DNA from: Torymus aiolomorphi | Taxonomy: Eukaryota > Arthropoda > Insecta > Hymenoptera > Torymidae | Assembly (NCBI GenBank): GCA_036365515.1 | Contig: CM070877.1 | Span: forward strand, 17,798,701-17,862,700 | DNA length: 64,000 bases | Direction of reading: 5' to 3' | Position numbers and translations under genes: made by a program | The notes under the pieces: model-generated | The model's input: the letters and a program-made list of their open reading frames with translations, nothing else | What the model was told of the DNA's origin: nothing | Database searches by the model: none | Part shown: positions 1-34,061 of the stretch, piece after piece | How positions within the stretch are numbered: the stretch's first letter is position 1 | Layout: every line of letters begins with the position of its first letter

Positions 1-3000
1 CAAGATCGAGTTAATTAAAGATGCAAAAATGATTAAATTATTTTATTTTTTTTTTTACAATAATTAAAAGGGAGCCGTTTTCATAATAAATATTTTTGGA
101 AGGAGCAATTTAAATCCTATCTTTTTGGTATTTTTTTATTTCATTTGGACAATTTTCGTTGGCTGGGAGGGGGTCGGTACTAAAGTATCACAATGCGCTA
201 ACGGTAGCAGAAACGCTAATGCGTCATTGTCAGTGGTCAGCTGTTTCAGGTCACAAATGATATCTAGACCTAATATGATACTTCACTTTTCCAACAGACC
301 ATACGTAACTTTCAACGTCTAATTTTACATGAAGGTTGTAAAAGATTTATAGGAATGAAGATAGAAAATTTATTCTACAAAAATGGAAATCGCTGTCATT
401 TTTTACGGCAAAATAGGTTGATCAAAATCTGGCGTTACGCCTATATATTTGTAAAAACTTTGAATTATTATTCTAAATGAAGAATATTTCTCTAATGAAA
501 ATACCTTACCAAAAATTAAAAAAAAAAATATATTACATTTTACTGATACTTATATAACAAAAGATTACACAAAAAAAAATATTATATATAAATCAGAATA
601 AAAAATAAAACACTTTTTTGTACAAATTTCATTTTTTAAGCTTGGTCATAGTTAAATTGCAGCATTTTTAATCTTATCACATGCGACATTGTAGGAATCT
701 ATGAATCTATCAAGGGATCTATGAATTGCAGGATTTTCTGAAAAATGAAATCAATTTTCCACCGAGCTCGATCAAAGAATTTATTGAACATTTCGGCCTC
801 CATCGCAGCTTTTTACAATGATACAAGTTTTTATTTTCCCTTCTCCTTCTCACGCAACCTTCACGCCCTTCGTTTCCATCCTGCACTCACGTCCATTTCA
901 TTTTAATGTTTTTTGTTTGTTTGTTTGTTTTTTTTATAATGTACACCACAGAGAGAAAACGAAAATTGTTTTTTCTCACTTCACCACACATCACTTGTAG
1001 GAGTTTAATTCTTTCAACGCACACCCACACGTGTGTCGTGTTCTCTTGTTCAACCAGAGCCTAGAACCACGAATATCCAGAGATAGTTAGTTTTGTCGAG
1101 AATACAATTTTCTTATGGACATAACGACAGGTTGCAGTTTTTTTTTTAGTTTTAACTATACGCCCGTCTTTTCCTTAGTCCGGGAAAAACGCACTCGCAT
1201 TGATTTATTTTTTGTTTCCTCTACGAAGCGCACACATATGTATAAAGAACTACTATACGAGAGACACAAGCTCTTGATAAAAAGAAGAAACAATTATTAC
1301 AGAGTTTTTCACGGAAAAAAGTCGTCAGGTCGTTCCACACTCGCGCATTCCGACATTAACAAGTACCCGTAAATATTCTTTTATTTTATTATATAATACG
1401 CACGTCAATCGTTACATTATCAAAATATCAAGTGAATCTCTATAAATAAATGGAAGATAACTGCATAGAAATATCCATATGTTAAATTCAATTAAGTGTT
1501 TAATAAACGTTTAATGTACGTTTGTAATTATTAAAATGATAAAAAATGCTTTAAAAATAGTAAAAATATTAAAAGCTCGCACTTCCACGCGACAATTGCA
1601 ACTTCCGCGAGTTGCCTCGAACACTGAATAAATAAAGGTACTAATTATTGTCGTGAGCGACAAGAGCGTTGATCGCAATCATTCTCACGCTTGTTTGCTC
1701 ATCACGCAGAATATTCTCTCGGTTCCTCGCAAAGAAGAAAAGTTCTTTGTTTTACATTTCCGGCTATGTCTTTTTGCTAATGGTATTAAAATTCTGAATG
1801 AAGATTTTCGCGCTCGTCGCTTCTTATCTCAAATTAAAAACAACTTCAAAGCGAACAAAATATTTTAAGCAAAAAAGTGTGTTATTTACATGTTTCGCTT
1901 CTCCTATTACAATGTTTATATACAAACTATGATTTTTTTACTGTAAATTTATTTTAAAAAATGTTGGTTTATTATATATTAGAGGTTTTGTGCTATGTTT
2001 CTAATGTACTATACATTTAAATTGAAAAATTTATTCGAACTTTTTCATTTCGAGTTTAATGTACTTTTTTATCAATTTTTTATAAACTGTTGTATATTTA
2101 GATTATTTTGTGTAATTTAATTAAAGCCTCAAGTAAGCCAATTATTCAAGCACAATGTATATATGTAATAAAAAAATCAGCTTAGGAATGACAACTTTTA
2201 TCAGATTGTGTTATTGTCTTTTACATTTACTCCTCAAACAAATATTTTTTTATAGTTTTGTATTAAAAACCGTTAATTATTTTAAAATCACTGTTCAAAT
2301 TATCAAAAAATAATAGCAACTTTATTGTTATACCAAGAAGCTTACCCTAAACTAAAACCATAATTAATTTTATCATCATTTTTTAATATCTATCAAGCCA
2401 TTTGATCATGGTGATAACGGCATTCTTTATTGGACAAAGTCAAAATATATTTTAACTTCAGCAACTTTATGCGAATAACCGCAAAAACGTTCATTCAAAA
2501 TTTCGAACCGCGTTCAATTATTTTCCGCACGGGCGCGTGGAAAAATTGAAATATCTCATTTCAAGCGCATTGTGACAAAGAGGTCTGACATACTGCGACA
2601 TAAAAAGAGTGGCTTGCGGAGAGAATTCGGGCAAAAATTGTTAGGAACGATTGTGGCACTTTTGCTTTACACGCCTTCTCATCTTTTTTCTCACACGTAA
2701 TTATTTTTTCCGGTCGACTTTGCCGCGCTTACTGCTTGGAAAGAATTATCACGCGTACATACATATAGCTCCGATATCAAAATTTGCCCCGATTGCTCTA
2801 AAACACAGAGAAGCGTACAAATGCAACGAAAAATTAATTCGAGGAATTTTTCAAAAAAGCTCACCTCCGATATCCTTCCAAATATAATTATACAATATAA
2901 TATATAATATTTATATGTTTTGTTATCTAGTTATCTAAATATATATATATATAATATATTCATATGTATTCGTATATCATTTTTCTTTATATACCCTTAT

Positions 3001-6000
3001 GTCATAAATTCTCGTGTAGAAATAATTCTGAATCTTCTTTTTTCTCATTTAGCTTTATTGTATTTGTATGCGTGTTGTTTTTTTTTTTTTTTTTTTCTTA
3101 TTTTTCACTGCACATTGAGTCCGACGGCTCGTCACACGAGTGTTCGTTTTCACTTTTTTTACATTGATATAAACGCTACTTTACAGAGTTTTACTTTTTC
3201 CTCTCTCTCTCTCCCACTTGAGTTTTTAAATGTTCAATGAAATAACGCGACGTTTTGGAAAATGTTCAAGCCGACCGATTCGTGGACGAAACGTCGTGAG
3301 TTGCTTGGATAAGTGCACGGTTACACATCGCATTTCACATCACAGGCAAAAATATCGAAAAATGTTTCATTAGCTAAGGTTTCCTTCTCATTTAATATAT
3401 ATATAATTTTTTTTTCATTAGTTTTTATCACTGTCTCAGTCGATGAACTCTTGGCGAAGACGAGAAACTCTTAAAACGTCATGCTACAAGAGTAGGTCAC
3501 TGTTTCTAATTTTTGTCTGCAAAAAAATAAGGAAAACTCAAAGAAGTCATTTATTTAAACAATTTTTTTTATTTTTATTCAACCACACATATAATATTTA
3601 CATTTATTCAATAATTATATATAATTATATATATTAATTATAATGGTAAAAATTAATGAACCTAATGTTGTACTGTCAGTACACAATAATATTATGATCA
3701 GGGTTTGTTATGCGTACAATTTGACTTTTACTAAAAAATGAATCTTGATTTGGAAATACTTGAAATCAATGCATAAAAAGTGTAAAATAACATTATAAAA
3801 TAACTGAAAGAACACAGTTTCAAGTGTAAAGGAAGCTCTTTCATAGATTTGTTCATAAACTGAATACCATTTTTATGAATTACCTGCTATAGTAATAATG
3901 TAAGTGATCAAATTATAATTTATGATTACGCAATCAAGAAACTTTATTTTCTCACCCCCTGATTATGACAGTAAATGATAATTAATATATAATTATATAC
4001 ATATAAGCATTAAATACACATAAAAATTACATGCTGTCATAAACGATGTAGAATTCTAGAGTTTCTGCTTTCCAAGTAATTCCAATTCGTCGATCGTCTT
4101 TAGTTTTAACTTGATGAACCACAATAGTTCATCGGCAGCCTATGGTTATGCATCGAGAAAAATATTATTTCTCGTGCCTATTCGCTGCGCAGAACCGTCG
4201 GACTTTTACTTTTTTCAACTTTTATCATCCAATGAAAATGAATCATTTATTAGTTAAAATCGTTTAGAGCAACTGCACCTTAAATTCTGACCTACACTTT
4301 TTCAACCAATTTTATTCCATACATTTCGCGCTACACTTTTTTTTCCTCCTAATACCTTTAACTCTTTTGATTAATGCCAACAAACTTTCCTTACGTATCT
4401 GCTTTCCCTCTAGACTCGAAAAACAAAACTCGTTTCTGGATACATTATAATCTCTCCGTCTTCGACCGTGAGAATTTCGTGAACTATACGCAAAAAAGAC
4501 GAATGGAGGATATGCTTCTTTCTTTTTCTCTTATAAGTGTGCACTGTTCCCATCTCAACCCGTCACAGAAACGTGTCTCAGTTTTTATAATTTATTTCAT
4601 AATCGTTTATTCTCTCCCACAGAGAAAACAATGACGACTGAAGTCCATATTTTGAGAAGTAGAAAATGTTTGCTCGCGTACAATGTTATAATATTATGTT
4701 TGATCGAAAGAAAGGAGGAAACGTTGTATACGAATTTTTGTTTTCTTTAGTATAAAAAAGGAAATTGGCTACGAAACTACTTGGTCTTGATTATGGGTGG
4801 ATGTTTAAAAAGATTAGATACATACATGTGACTTTTTGAGAACATAATATTTTCATTCTTCTTCAATTTTTTTAGCATTTGTCACTTTGCTTCGACTTCG
4901 CTGTGTTGCTACGCATTTCGTAACTTCATTTGCTCACACTCTTTCGCACTTCGAAAATAATAACTTATCAGAGTAGATTCCAATATATTAGATATTAAAT
5001 AATACAATAGAATAATAATATTAATAATAATGATAATAAGAAATATATTAATTTTAAATAATATAATTTCTAACAAAACACCCGCCACTCAGCATTTTCT
5101 ATTGTAAATATTCAAAATCAACGACTTTCTCCTAAGCGCTTGGAATTTTAATGGAATATAACTAGTAAAAAGTATAATAACCATATTATAGAAATAGTTC
5201 GTAATAGTCGCAATTTCATATTTAAAATATTAGTTGATATTTCAAATAATTATGCGTTATGTCATCGAGTATATATTATAATTATAACAAGTATTCGTGC
5301 ATTGGATGAAACAAAAAATTCGCTTTTTTGTAATCATCGCATTTACAGCGTTATATTGCATTAACGCTTTTTCAATACTAAAACATTGATTAATTCTTCG
5401 TCGTTAAACATTATTTAGCAAAACATTTACAACCGCAATAACTCGTAAAGTTTACGCATAGTATAATCGCCTAAATATTAGAGATTTAAGAGGCCTTTAG
5501 AAGAGAGAATCATCTATTTGTAAAAAAAAAAATTCTTCTCGATGACTCAAAACATAAAAAATAAAAATTTATTTTTGTTGGTACTATATCAAATTATTTC
5601 ATTATTCATGAAACTAATTCACGCTTTTCATTAAATATTGTAAAATATTAATATTCAAAAGATAAGTCATTCTTTTTATAATCATTTTATAATGAATGTA
5701 ACTATAATAATTAATAAAAACTCAAACAAGCAATTTAAAAAATTATGGTCGATTAAAAATAATCGGTAAGCGTACATCCCATTTACTTTTAAATACTTAG
5801 TATTTATAATTAAATTGACCAGCAAGTAATTCATATTCAGTAATATTGAAAATAAAGTTCAGGAATAAGTAAAAATTTGATTCGGCTACAATAATTAGAT
5901 TAAACTGAATACTCTATTTCATTAGTTATTTCATTAGTATTCTCTATTTCATTAGTTGCATTGATAAATCTATTAAAACAAAATATTCTCAGAAAATATA

Positions 6001-6639
6001 AAAGCAAGCAAGATTTGTAATAAATTACAAATAATCATAAATCGTAAAAAGTAACTTTGTGACTTAATTTCGTATGGTTCTCTCTTCTACGAAAAAAAAA
6101 AAAAAACAAAAACAAAAATCGAGCGTAAAAAAGCATAAGAAAAAAAAAACAAAAAATGAAAAATCATTATCGCTAGTGCGAAGTGCCTCTTGGGAGTCGG
6201 AAAATGCATTTTCACATTACCAACACTAATTTCTCCCGTAGTATCCCCGCACGAGTTTACAATAAGATATCCCTCTTCACTAAAGTGGTCAATGCCCTTG
6301 GCTGTTTTTTCATTAAAATCTCCGTCGCGAATTGTGACATTCTACACTAAATCGCTAGTTGAAAAATATTCCCCCTTCATCTCCGTTTTAACTTTTCCAT
6401 CTCCTTCTCTCGTAATGCGTGTAAAGACTATCTCGCAAAAAATATCGTTATTTTTCTTATTTCACGTATTTTTTATCATTTTTTATCTATAAAATTGTCA
6501 AATCCACCGGGAGCGCGCACTTTTATGCTCCTCGGCTTCTTTTTAGTTCAGCGACACACTTGATATACGTATCGGTACGAATATCATACGCAATGTTCTT
6601 TTTTTTCGCTTAAAACTTATTTCTTGTCGGTGAATCGCT
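1..6639. other. AT-rich gene-poor region downstream of the gene
   Basis: No coding exon, RNA gene or complete mobile element is visible. ORFs here are short, lack splice support and are T/A-rich by composition. Long T and A runs occur near 40-57, 3080-3097 and 6091-6105. The block is very AT-rich, unlike the region upstream of the gene. Confidence 0.6.
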
Positions 6640-6830
6640 CGCAGACAAAAACATAGAACGATGATTTATTTGTTATTCTTCATCTCTTCATTTCTTCATC
6701 ATCGGATACCCTCTCGCCCCTGAGCAGCTTCTGTAGCAGCTGGATGTTGGTATCTTTTTGCGGCTTTTACCTACAAGTTAGGTAGATGCTTTAGTTTCTT
6801 TTTTTTTTTTTTTTCTTAGAACCCGTCGAG
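6640..6830 (-). other. Probable 3' untranslated region
   Basis: The sequence directly downstream of the TGA is not coding in any continuation. It contains a 16-base T run on the plus strand (A run in the transcript) at 6799-6814. An AATAAA-type poly(A) signal (TTTATT on the plus strand) is at 6665-6670. The exact 3' end is inferred. Confidence 0.45.
6665..6670 (-). terminator. Candidate polyadenylation signal AATAAA
   Basis: AATAAA on the minus strand, 161 bases after the stop codon. It is the first canonical hexamer after the coding region. AT-rich DNA makes chance hits common, so this is a candidate only. Confidence 0.4.
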
Positions 6831-26843
<20,013 letters not shown>

Positions 26844-27162
26844 CTGCAACACATACATAGACACAGTGGTTCTGATTATTATTATATATATATACATGTG
26901 CGTGGGTGTGGGCGTTAATTGGGTGATGGGGTGTGCTGAGCTCAGGAGTTTGAGGCTCGTAGCTGTGGTTAAATAATTATGCGGATTAATTAGTGGTTGT
27001 GGGGGAGGTTCGCTGGGTGTGTATGTGGATCTGTTTCGGCTGATTTTTTTTAGGAAATATTTAGGGAAGGGCACAATTTGGTAAAAAGGGACAATGGGTC
27101 GAATTGTTTTTAAAAGGAATATTTGAAACTAGGTCGTTTATACAGGTTAATAAGTATAAGCA

Positions 27163-27372
27163 ATGGATATGAAATTTGCATCGTTGGAATGCAACGAAAT
27201 AATTTTTTACGATTGATTAACATTATTAAACAATGAAAATTTTATCTAAACCTTTGTTTTAAGGCTACACTAAATCTACACGCAAAATTAATATTATTTA
27301 ATATAAACGTGAAGTAAAATTAATTATTTTTTTTATTTCGTTGGACTTCAACGTTGCAATCGTCAGACCCAT
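27163..27372 (-). mobile_element. hAT-type MITE, copy 2 (inverted, diverged)
   Basis: Same inverted ends (AAATTTGCATCGTTGGAATG and its partner ending CAGACCCAT) and same internal words in reverse orientation to copy 1 (for example AAATTTTATCTAAACCTTTG). The left end is altered (ATGGATATG). A flanking duplication is not clear. Confidence 0.75.
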
Positions 27373-30300
27373 AAAAGCAATTGATTAATTAAGCTGCAAA
27401 GATATTCAATTAATAGCCGATGAAATTTTCATTTCGGCTTAAAGCAGTAAATATTGGTTATAAATTTAGGAAATTCTATTCCACCATCCACGTCAATAAT
27501 TTAGTTTTCGTTATTTCGTTTTTTCGAGAGACATATACACCCAACATTAAAATTCATTGCGTGTCTCTGCGCCATTAAATAGAAAATTTAAATGCAAATC
27601 AAAAAGTCCTATTCGGTTTTGCGGTACAGGCGAAGTTTTCTACTAATTAATTGTTGAATACGATTAATTGTAAAAGGATATAGCTTGCTTTTAAAAGTAG
27701 TCCTGCGCCAAGTAACGCGTGGCACTCGTGCGATAGTTTTAACACACGATATGTTAATGTATGGTAATTGTCAGAGTAAATAATCATCGTCTGTTTCCAA
27801 GTAATTACTGACAATATTCTCTCCATTTACGTACTTTTTAATTACACGCGGAATCTAAAAAAAAGTACGAATAATAAAGTTTTTTCGTAACATACTCTAC
27901 TGTACACTTTGATGAATGTTTATGTTTCTTCAAATGGCTTTGACACTTGCTCTCCGTTATGTACATAGAAAGGTGCAAAATATCCCACCATATTTGCACA
28001 ACGTATTTATTAAGCAATCATGAGAACGGATTCTCCAATTCCGGGGCAAAATTTGAAAAACAAATTTCAAGCACAGTACAGCCATTTAATTCTACCTCCC
28101 CCTCCTCGTAAAAAGGCCTGAACTTTGCTTTCAACTCGAAACAACTATTCAATTATGAATTATCGCGCATTCGCGAGAGCGGATTTACCGGACTGGGGCT
28201 TTCGACTCTTTTCGGGAGCGAAAAATCCTGCAGTCAGGTCAGGGGTGGGAGGCGGATTTCAGCGTCAAATATTTGTCTGCGCAATCTTGGAAAAGGTCGG
28301 ACGGGGGTATAGGGCTAAAAGTAGACAATGCTTGAAACGGGCCGATAAATATTCAGCGGACGTGGGCGCCTGGAAATCTTGACTCTTTCTATAATAGGGC
28401 GAGCGCGCGGGAGCCAATTTAAAAATCATGTGATGGCCTGTTTAACAAGTCCGCGCGCTATAAGGATGTCGTCAATCATTTAGCGGGGAACAACCATTTT
28501 CGGGTAGTCGGAACAGTGTTTTTGCGGATGATTCCGTGGAGGCGGGGGATGAAAACTGTGGCGGATAAACGCCTGCTCCGAGGTATTTCGGTGTGGTCCT
28601 GAGTTGTTTATAAGCTTGGTGTGGGGTACCGCCGAATGAATTTTTTAGTACTTTTATGGCTCATCTGCCTTGCAGGCAGAGTATGACGTGTTTGACGAAA
28701 TAAAAATTCTGGTACATAAGAAGTAATAAATGTAATAATTGGAAAAGAAATCAAAACCTGTTTTGGCGTCATATAGCTTTCAATTTTTTATAAAGAATAG
28801 CATATAACATCACTAATTGTTTCAATCTTAAAAAATAATTAATAATTATTGTTAAAATAGAAAAGAAAAATGCTAAAGATAAATGCTAATTTATTTCAAA
28901 CACCTATCTATATGCGCTATGAATCTGCCAATAGAAAATTGCTCGAAATTTACAACCGCGAAATATACAGACCCACATAACAATACTGCATTGCGGGATA
29001 GGTGTAACCATTTACTTTCTATATGCGATTTATAAAGACCTATTCCAAGCCGGATACAATGCCAACAAACAGCTATTCAACAATATCCACCTTGTTTATC
29101 GCCGCGGGAGCCACTTCTCTATACTCCAATCCGCTTAACGTTTGATTTATATATCACGCCCGGCACTTTTTCCAAAACATTTCTCTATGCACAGCTAACA
29201 CTCAAAAACGGACTTTCCACCTCGAACCCCCGTACAAAATCCCATTCAAACACACCACACTACAAGCACCAGACGCGGATTTCGCGGACCCACGAAAAAA
29301 AAGCACAAACCAGCCGCTACACACGGTCAACAAAAGGCCTCGTGCGCGCAATTACGCGGCGCACTGGCACGCCACGGCGTTGTTTATTTGCGCGTTCGTC
29401 AAAAGGCGACCTCGCGAAATTGGCCAGCAGTGCGCCATTGTCTCGCGGCTATAATGCGCTTGCGCGCGGGGATTTTAAACGAAAATTTCGACAAAGGCCG
29501 CGCTGACTTTCTCTCCGATCTCTCGAAAAGTGAAACGACCTAGGTCTGCGCGTTGGGATGGATATTTTTTTTTCTCTTCCTTTGGTTATCGATGTTGGGA
29601 GGAAGAGGCGAAATGTACTTAACGGTGGGCGCACGCATCGAAGCGAGTCCGCGAGAGGCAGCTGGCTGTGAAATTAAGCGCGACTTGCGTCGCGGGAAGT
29701 GGCGACGGGGTCGACGCTCGAGACTAGATGAGGTACTTATTTAGAGGTTAGGAAGTGGAGTGCGCGCGGACGTTGGGAACTTGGGCATGGTGGGAGATTG
29801 GTTTGCGAGTAGTGTAAGGTGGATTGTGGATCTTTCGATTTTGAAAGTGAATTAGTTTATGTACTATACGATTTTACAATGTTTAAATTGATATTGTAAA
29901 CGCTAATGGCGAATCAATCGTAAAGTATGTATACGTTTGAGAATATTTTTAATATTAATCTGTAAAAGTTTCGTTTAAAAAATAGGAAATGAATGATATC
30001 TCAACTTTTAACGACTAAAACTGTAGCGATTGAATCGATATAGCCGGCATATTTTCGTATTGACGTAGTTATGATGAAATTATAAAACCGTATTGACACT
30101 CGCTATTAAAAGTTAGGGAAGTTATCAAAGCATTTTACTGGAAATAATAATGTTAGGTAATAGTAAATAATATTGTGACCGTTAAAGTTTAATTTCATTC
30201 AGACGCTAAATATAGTACAAAAAAAAAAAGCGTTGGATTGGATTTCATTCGAATAAACAGAAATATACTAACTTTAAATAGAAAACTACTTGATATAAAA

Positions 30301-30539
30301 CTGAATATTTAATAAAAAAATTATGCTTGTTAAAGTAAAAGAGCATCGTAATTGTATATAATTCATTAGGTTGTAATCTTCCTGCATTTTATAAAAAATA
30401 TCATGGCTGCAGCGAGACCTTGACCTCACTTATCGATCGGCTCACGTCGGAAACCGCACATACAAAATAACATTTCGTTGGATTTGCAAAATAACTCCTA
30501 CCAGTATCACATTTAATCTTATTGGAAATGAAATCCACT

Positions 30540-30717
30540 CTTAAAAAAACGATGGCCGGATGTTGTGAAGCATTTAAAGATCGATTTTGATTGGTCTGCA
30601 AAACATAGGCGCGAAGATCTGCTATATACTTCCGCTATATTTGAATTTTTTAATTTGAATTTTATTCAGAACCTCAAAAAAAAATTGTACGCGCGCAGCG
30701 CGTTTGGATTTTTCTAG
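30540..30717 (+). mobile_element. 3' end of a Helitron-like element with a remnant coding phrase
   Basis: Ends with the GC hairpin GCGCGCAGCGCG at 30691-30702, then a short AT spacer and CTAG at 30714-30717 followed by T. That is the layout of Helitron 3' termini (hairpin about 10 bases before CTRR, inserted before T). Just upstream, a plus-strand frame reads KRWPDVVKHLKIDFDWS, which also occurs at 54.57-54.63 kb, so the two loci share a transposon family. The 5' end is not delimited. Confidence 0.5.
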
Positions 30718-32121
30718 TATTTTAAAAAGTCTATAAACCATAATATACATTAAATAATCATATTTACCAAATTGTGCTACTTATCTTCGATTTGATGGCG
30801 GAAATAACTTTTTCGCGTATAAAAAGAACTTCTATCATCAAAGAAAGTCATTAATTTAAATTATTAACTTTCTAATATGAACAGTAAAATATTAAATCTA
30901 TCTTATTATTCTATTCCGCTTGTATTGATTTATCTTTACAAGCTATATCGAGCCACAATTATTTCTCTAAAGATCGATCAATTATTACCAAACTCACTAA
31001 AAAGCATTCCTGTACATATCCAATTACACTTATAATTAAAAACCAACAACATAATACCACCGAACCCAAACACTGAATTAATTCATTATTAAGAGAGCTG
31101 CATAAAATCGCGGGCAATTGTCTTTTAAATACTGTTTTCACATCGCGCAATTCGTCGTCGAGAAAACGCACGGTTCACTTGGTTCGATGCCAGATGCAAA
31201 ATTGCTATATCTAATTGAATCGACTACTCGCTCGTTTTCCCGATGGCGCGAGCGAGCAAAATAATTAGCGATACTAAAAAGCGAGAGCAAGGTAGAAAAA
31301 TGGCCTCTGGAAATTTTAATTCGCGTATTATGCACGCGAGATGCAAAGTGAACGTAACGCGATACTTTTACGAGGCGTACTATACACTACCGCGGCGAGT
31401 ATAAGTGTCCCGCGCGCCGAAATTATGGTGCCGAAGAGCGATCATTTACGCGAATAAAATGAGAGAAAAATCGTTTCGCAAGCGGAAAGAGAGTAAAGAA
31501 GGAGCACGAGCGCGCGACGGTTTAACGGTCGTGAGCAAATTGTATTGCGGTTTGGGTTTAATGAATCACTGCGCCGTATTCAAATTGAAAAATGATTTTG
31601 CTTTACGATTGTGCAGTGCTTCGCTGTTAATTTTCCATTTCAATTTCGCAGGTTCTTCGGATCGCCCGTTCACGCTGCTTTAAATTAAAAAAGGAGCATA
31701 TATTATTGTCGTAGACTAACAATTTGACTATAACAATGCAAACAAATGTTTTTTTTCTCGGCATCTATAATTCAACCACCCCGGGTAATGAAACTCGTTG
31801 AGAGTTTTTTTGCCCCCCTCTACTACTACTACAAACTTTCCAATATACTAAATCCACGGTACAATGCGCGCGGCGGAATACAAAACTGGGGAGAACGCAT
31901 TGAACCTTCCTACGACTTCTCTGCGCTGACGTCAACGCCGCGCGCATCAACTCGTCTGCCGCCTCCAAATTCTACAATATTGCGTAACATTGATTATTAT
32001 TAAAAATCCCCACGTGCCTGCTTTTATCGCGCACGCGCACGCGCGTCCTTTTTCGTCGCAGGGCGTGTGGAGTCATTAACCGTGCCGCGGAGGACAATCG
32101 GCGAAATCCCGTTACGGACAG

Positions 32122-32141
32122 AGAGAGAGAGAGAGAGAGAG
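32122..32141 (+). repeat. (GA)n tract
   Basis: Short run of GA dinucleotides in a GC-rich stretch. GAGA-type runs recur nearby (33140-33160, 34014-34020). They could be GAGA-factor-type sites, but simple sequence is the safer reading. Confidence 0.7.
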
Positions 32142-34037
32142 CAGGCCGGCCCCGAGGCCGATAAAAGAGTGAAATGCCTTTCACGCGTCATGGAGAGCGC
32201 GTGTGTGTGTGTCTTCTTCGCCATGAAAATGAGCAATCGGAGCGCAATTATGTTGAGCGAGAAGGAGGAGTTGGATCGATCGGGAACGAGGGAGAAATGT
32301 ATTTGTTAATGCGTCTCGTTTTTTGGGAGAGCTGATGAGGAGTAATTGGCCTTTTAGCGCCGAGGAGATGCGTGAGATTTGAAAGTAATTGGCTTCGTTA
32401 TTTTTTCGGGGATGAAGGTGTCGAGAGGATAATTGAGAAATGTTGTACTTAAATTCTTGAGGTATCTCTCGGTTTTAATGATTGTCAGAACTTATTTTCT
32501 TACTCAGTCAATCGTGCTGCAGTTTTCATTATTGGAATCAATGTGACAAAAGGAAAATTGTTTTTATTTCATATGGTGTAAAACACCATCAACATCTAAT
32601 GTGTATAGCACTATTAAAATAATCTGCATATAATATCTCATTTTATTTTATTTTGACGCGTTAATTATAGTATCATTTTAAAAAAAATTTTAATAATCAC
32701 ATAAATTCTTTATATATAGAAAAAAGACTACGCACCCTTACAAGGCATTTACCGGCTGATTGATTTTCACCGAGAATATCCCTCGTTTCACCTCGACACC
32801 GATCCCCTTAAATCTTCCGAAACTGGAAAAGAAACTACATCTCCCCGAAAAAACAGCAGAGCAGAGCCGCCGCTGCCGCAACACTAAATCGCCCGTAGCC
32901 AGTCAAATTACCGATGTCAGAGAGGCGATCGCGCGCGCTTGCACACGCTATATCCCAAGATTTTTCTTCGCGCGATGGGATACCACCGACGAAAAAGTGC
33001 AAGTAGAATACCGCATGCGCATATAAATATATACACGTCCGAACGGTGTTTCGTGCGAGTAATGAGGTTGGCACGAGTGACGTCAAATGCGAACGCCTTT
33101 TCTTATATGCTCTCTGTAAAACAATTTGAAGAAGTCGAGAGAGGGAGAGAGAGAGAGACTCTCCTTATTTGCCCCGAGCTCTCTTGCGGCAGCTTTGCTT
33201 TGTTCGGTTGGCGTTTATATAGAAGCATTTCGAGCGCGTGGGTTAATCGATTTGTTCGGTAGTTGGGCTTACGCGCGTGAATGCTGTTGTTTTTTTTAGT
33301 GCAGCGCAGTGATTGATATTATTTGCAGAAAGTAATAGGGTAGGTGTGTAATTATAAAACTATTCGCGAGTTTAATATCTTCGTTACTCGTGGCAGTTGG
33401 TGTGTGGGTAGCAAAATAATCACTTGTCATCAGTTTTAGTGTCGTATTTTAAGTTACTAATCAGGTGCCACTGTAATTATTGAATTTACTTGTACAGATA
33501 TTTTTGTTCGAACTGCTGAAAACTATTTACAATCCCCGCTGACTAAGAAATTTTACACAACGACAAGTCATGACTCCATATACGCTACACAATACATAAG
33601 ATTATCGGTCACATATTTTAACGATATCTTACCTATAAACCATTTTACATAAAGCAACGTAATTAACGACGTCAATTAATTAAAAAAAAAGAAATGAATG
33701 ACTGCCACTCGACTCGCCTTCACTCAAAACTCCGTCCGCGTAAATTAAATCGCGAAAGTACCGTCATCGAAACTTAATAAAAGCCCGCTGAATTCCTGAA
33801 ACCCGGTATTACATAGCTCGACAAACCGCGCGTTGCTTTTAAAATCGCACGAAACCAACCTCCTCCTTTCTCTCTCTCTCTCTTTCCCCGCCCAAAGGGT
33901 TAATCTCTTTCGCTCTCTCTCTCTCCGCCTTTCCTCGCTCGGCCAAAGCCGCAGAACGAGAACCGAACCTTAAACCGCACTTAAAAAATAGAAGCGTGGC
34001 GAAGAGCAAGAGAGAAAGAGAGCCGAAGGAGACACAG

Positions 34038-34061
34038 CGACGACGACGACGACGACGACGA
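34038..34061 (+). repeat. (CGA)n trinucleotide tract
   Basis: About eight consecutive CGA/ACG triplets in a GC-rich, CpG-rich stretch. The surrounding ORFs are short and unsupported, so this is not read as an Arg or Asp tract in a protein. Confidence 0.75.
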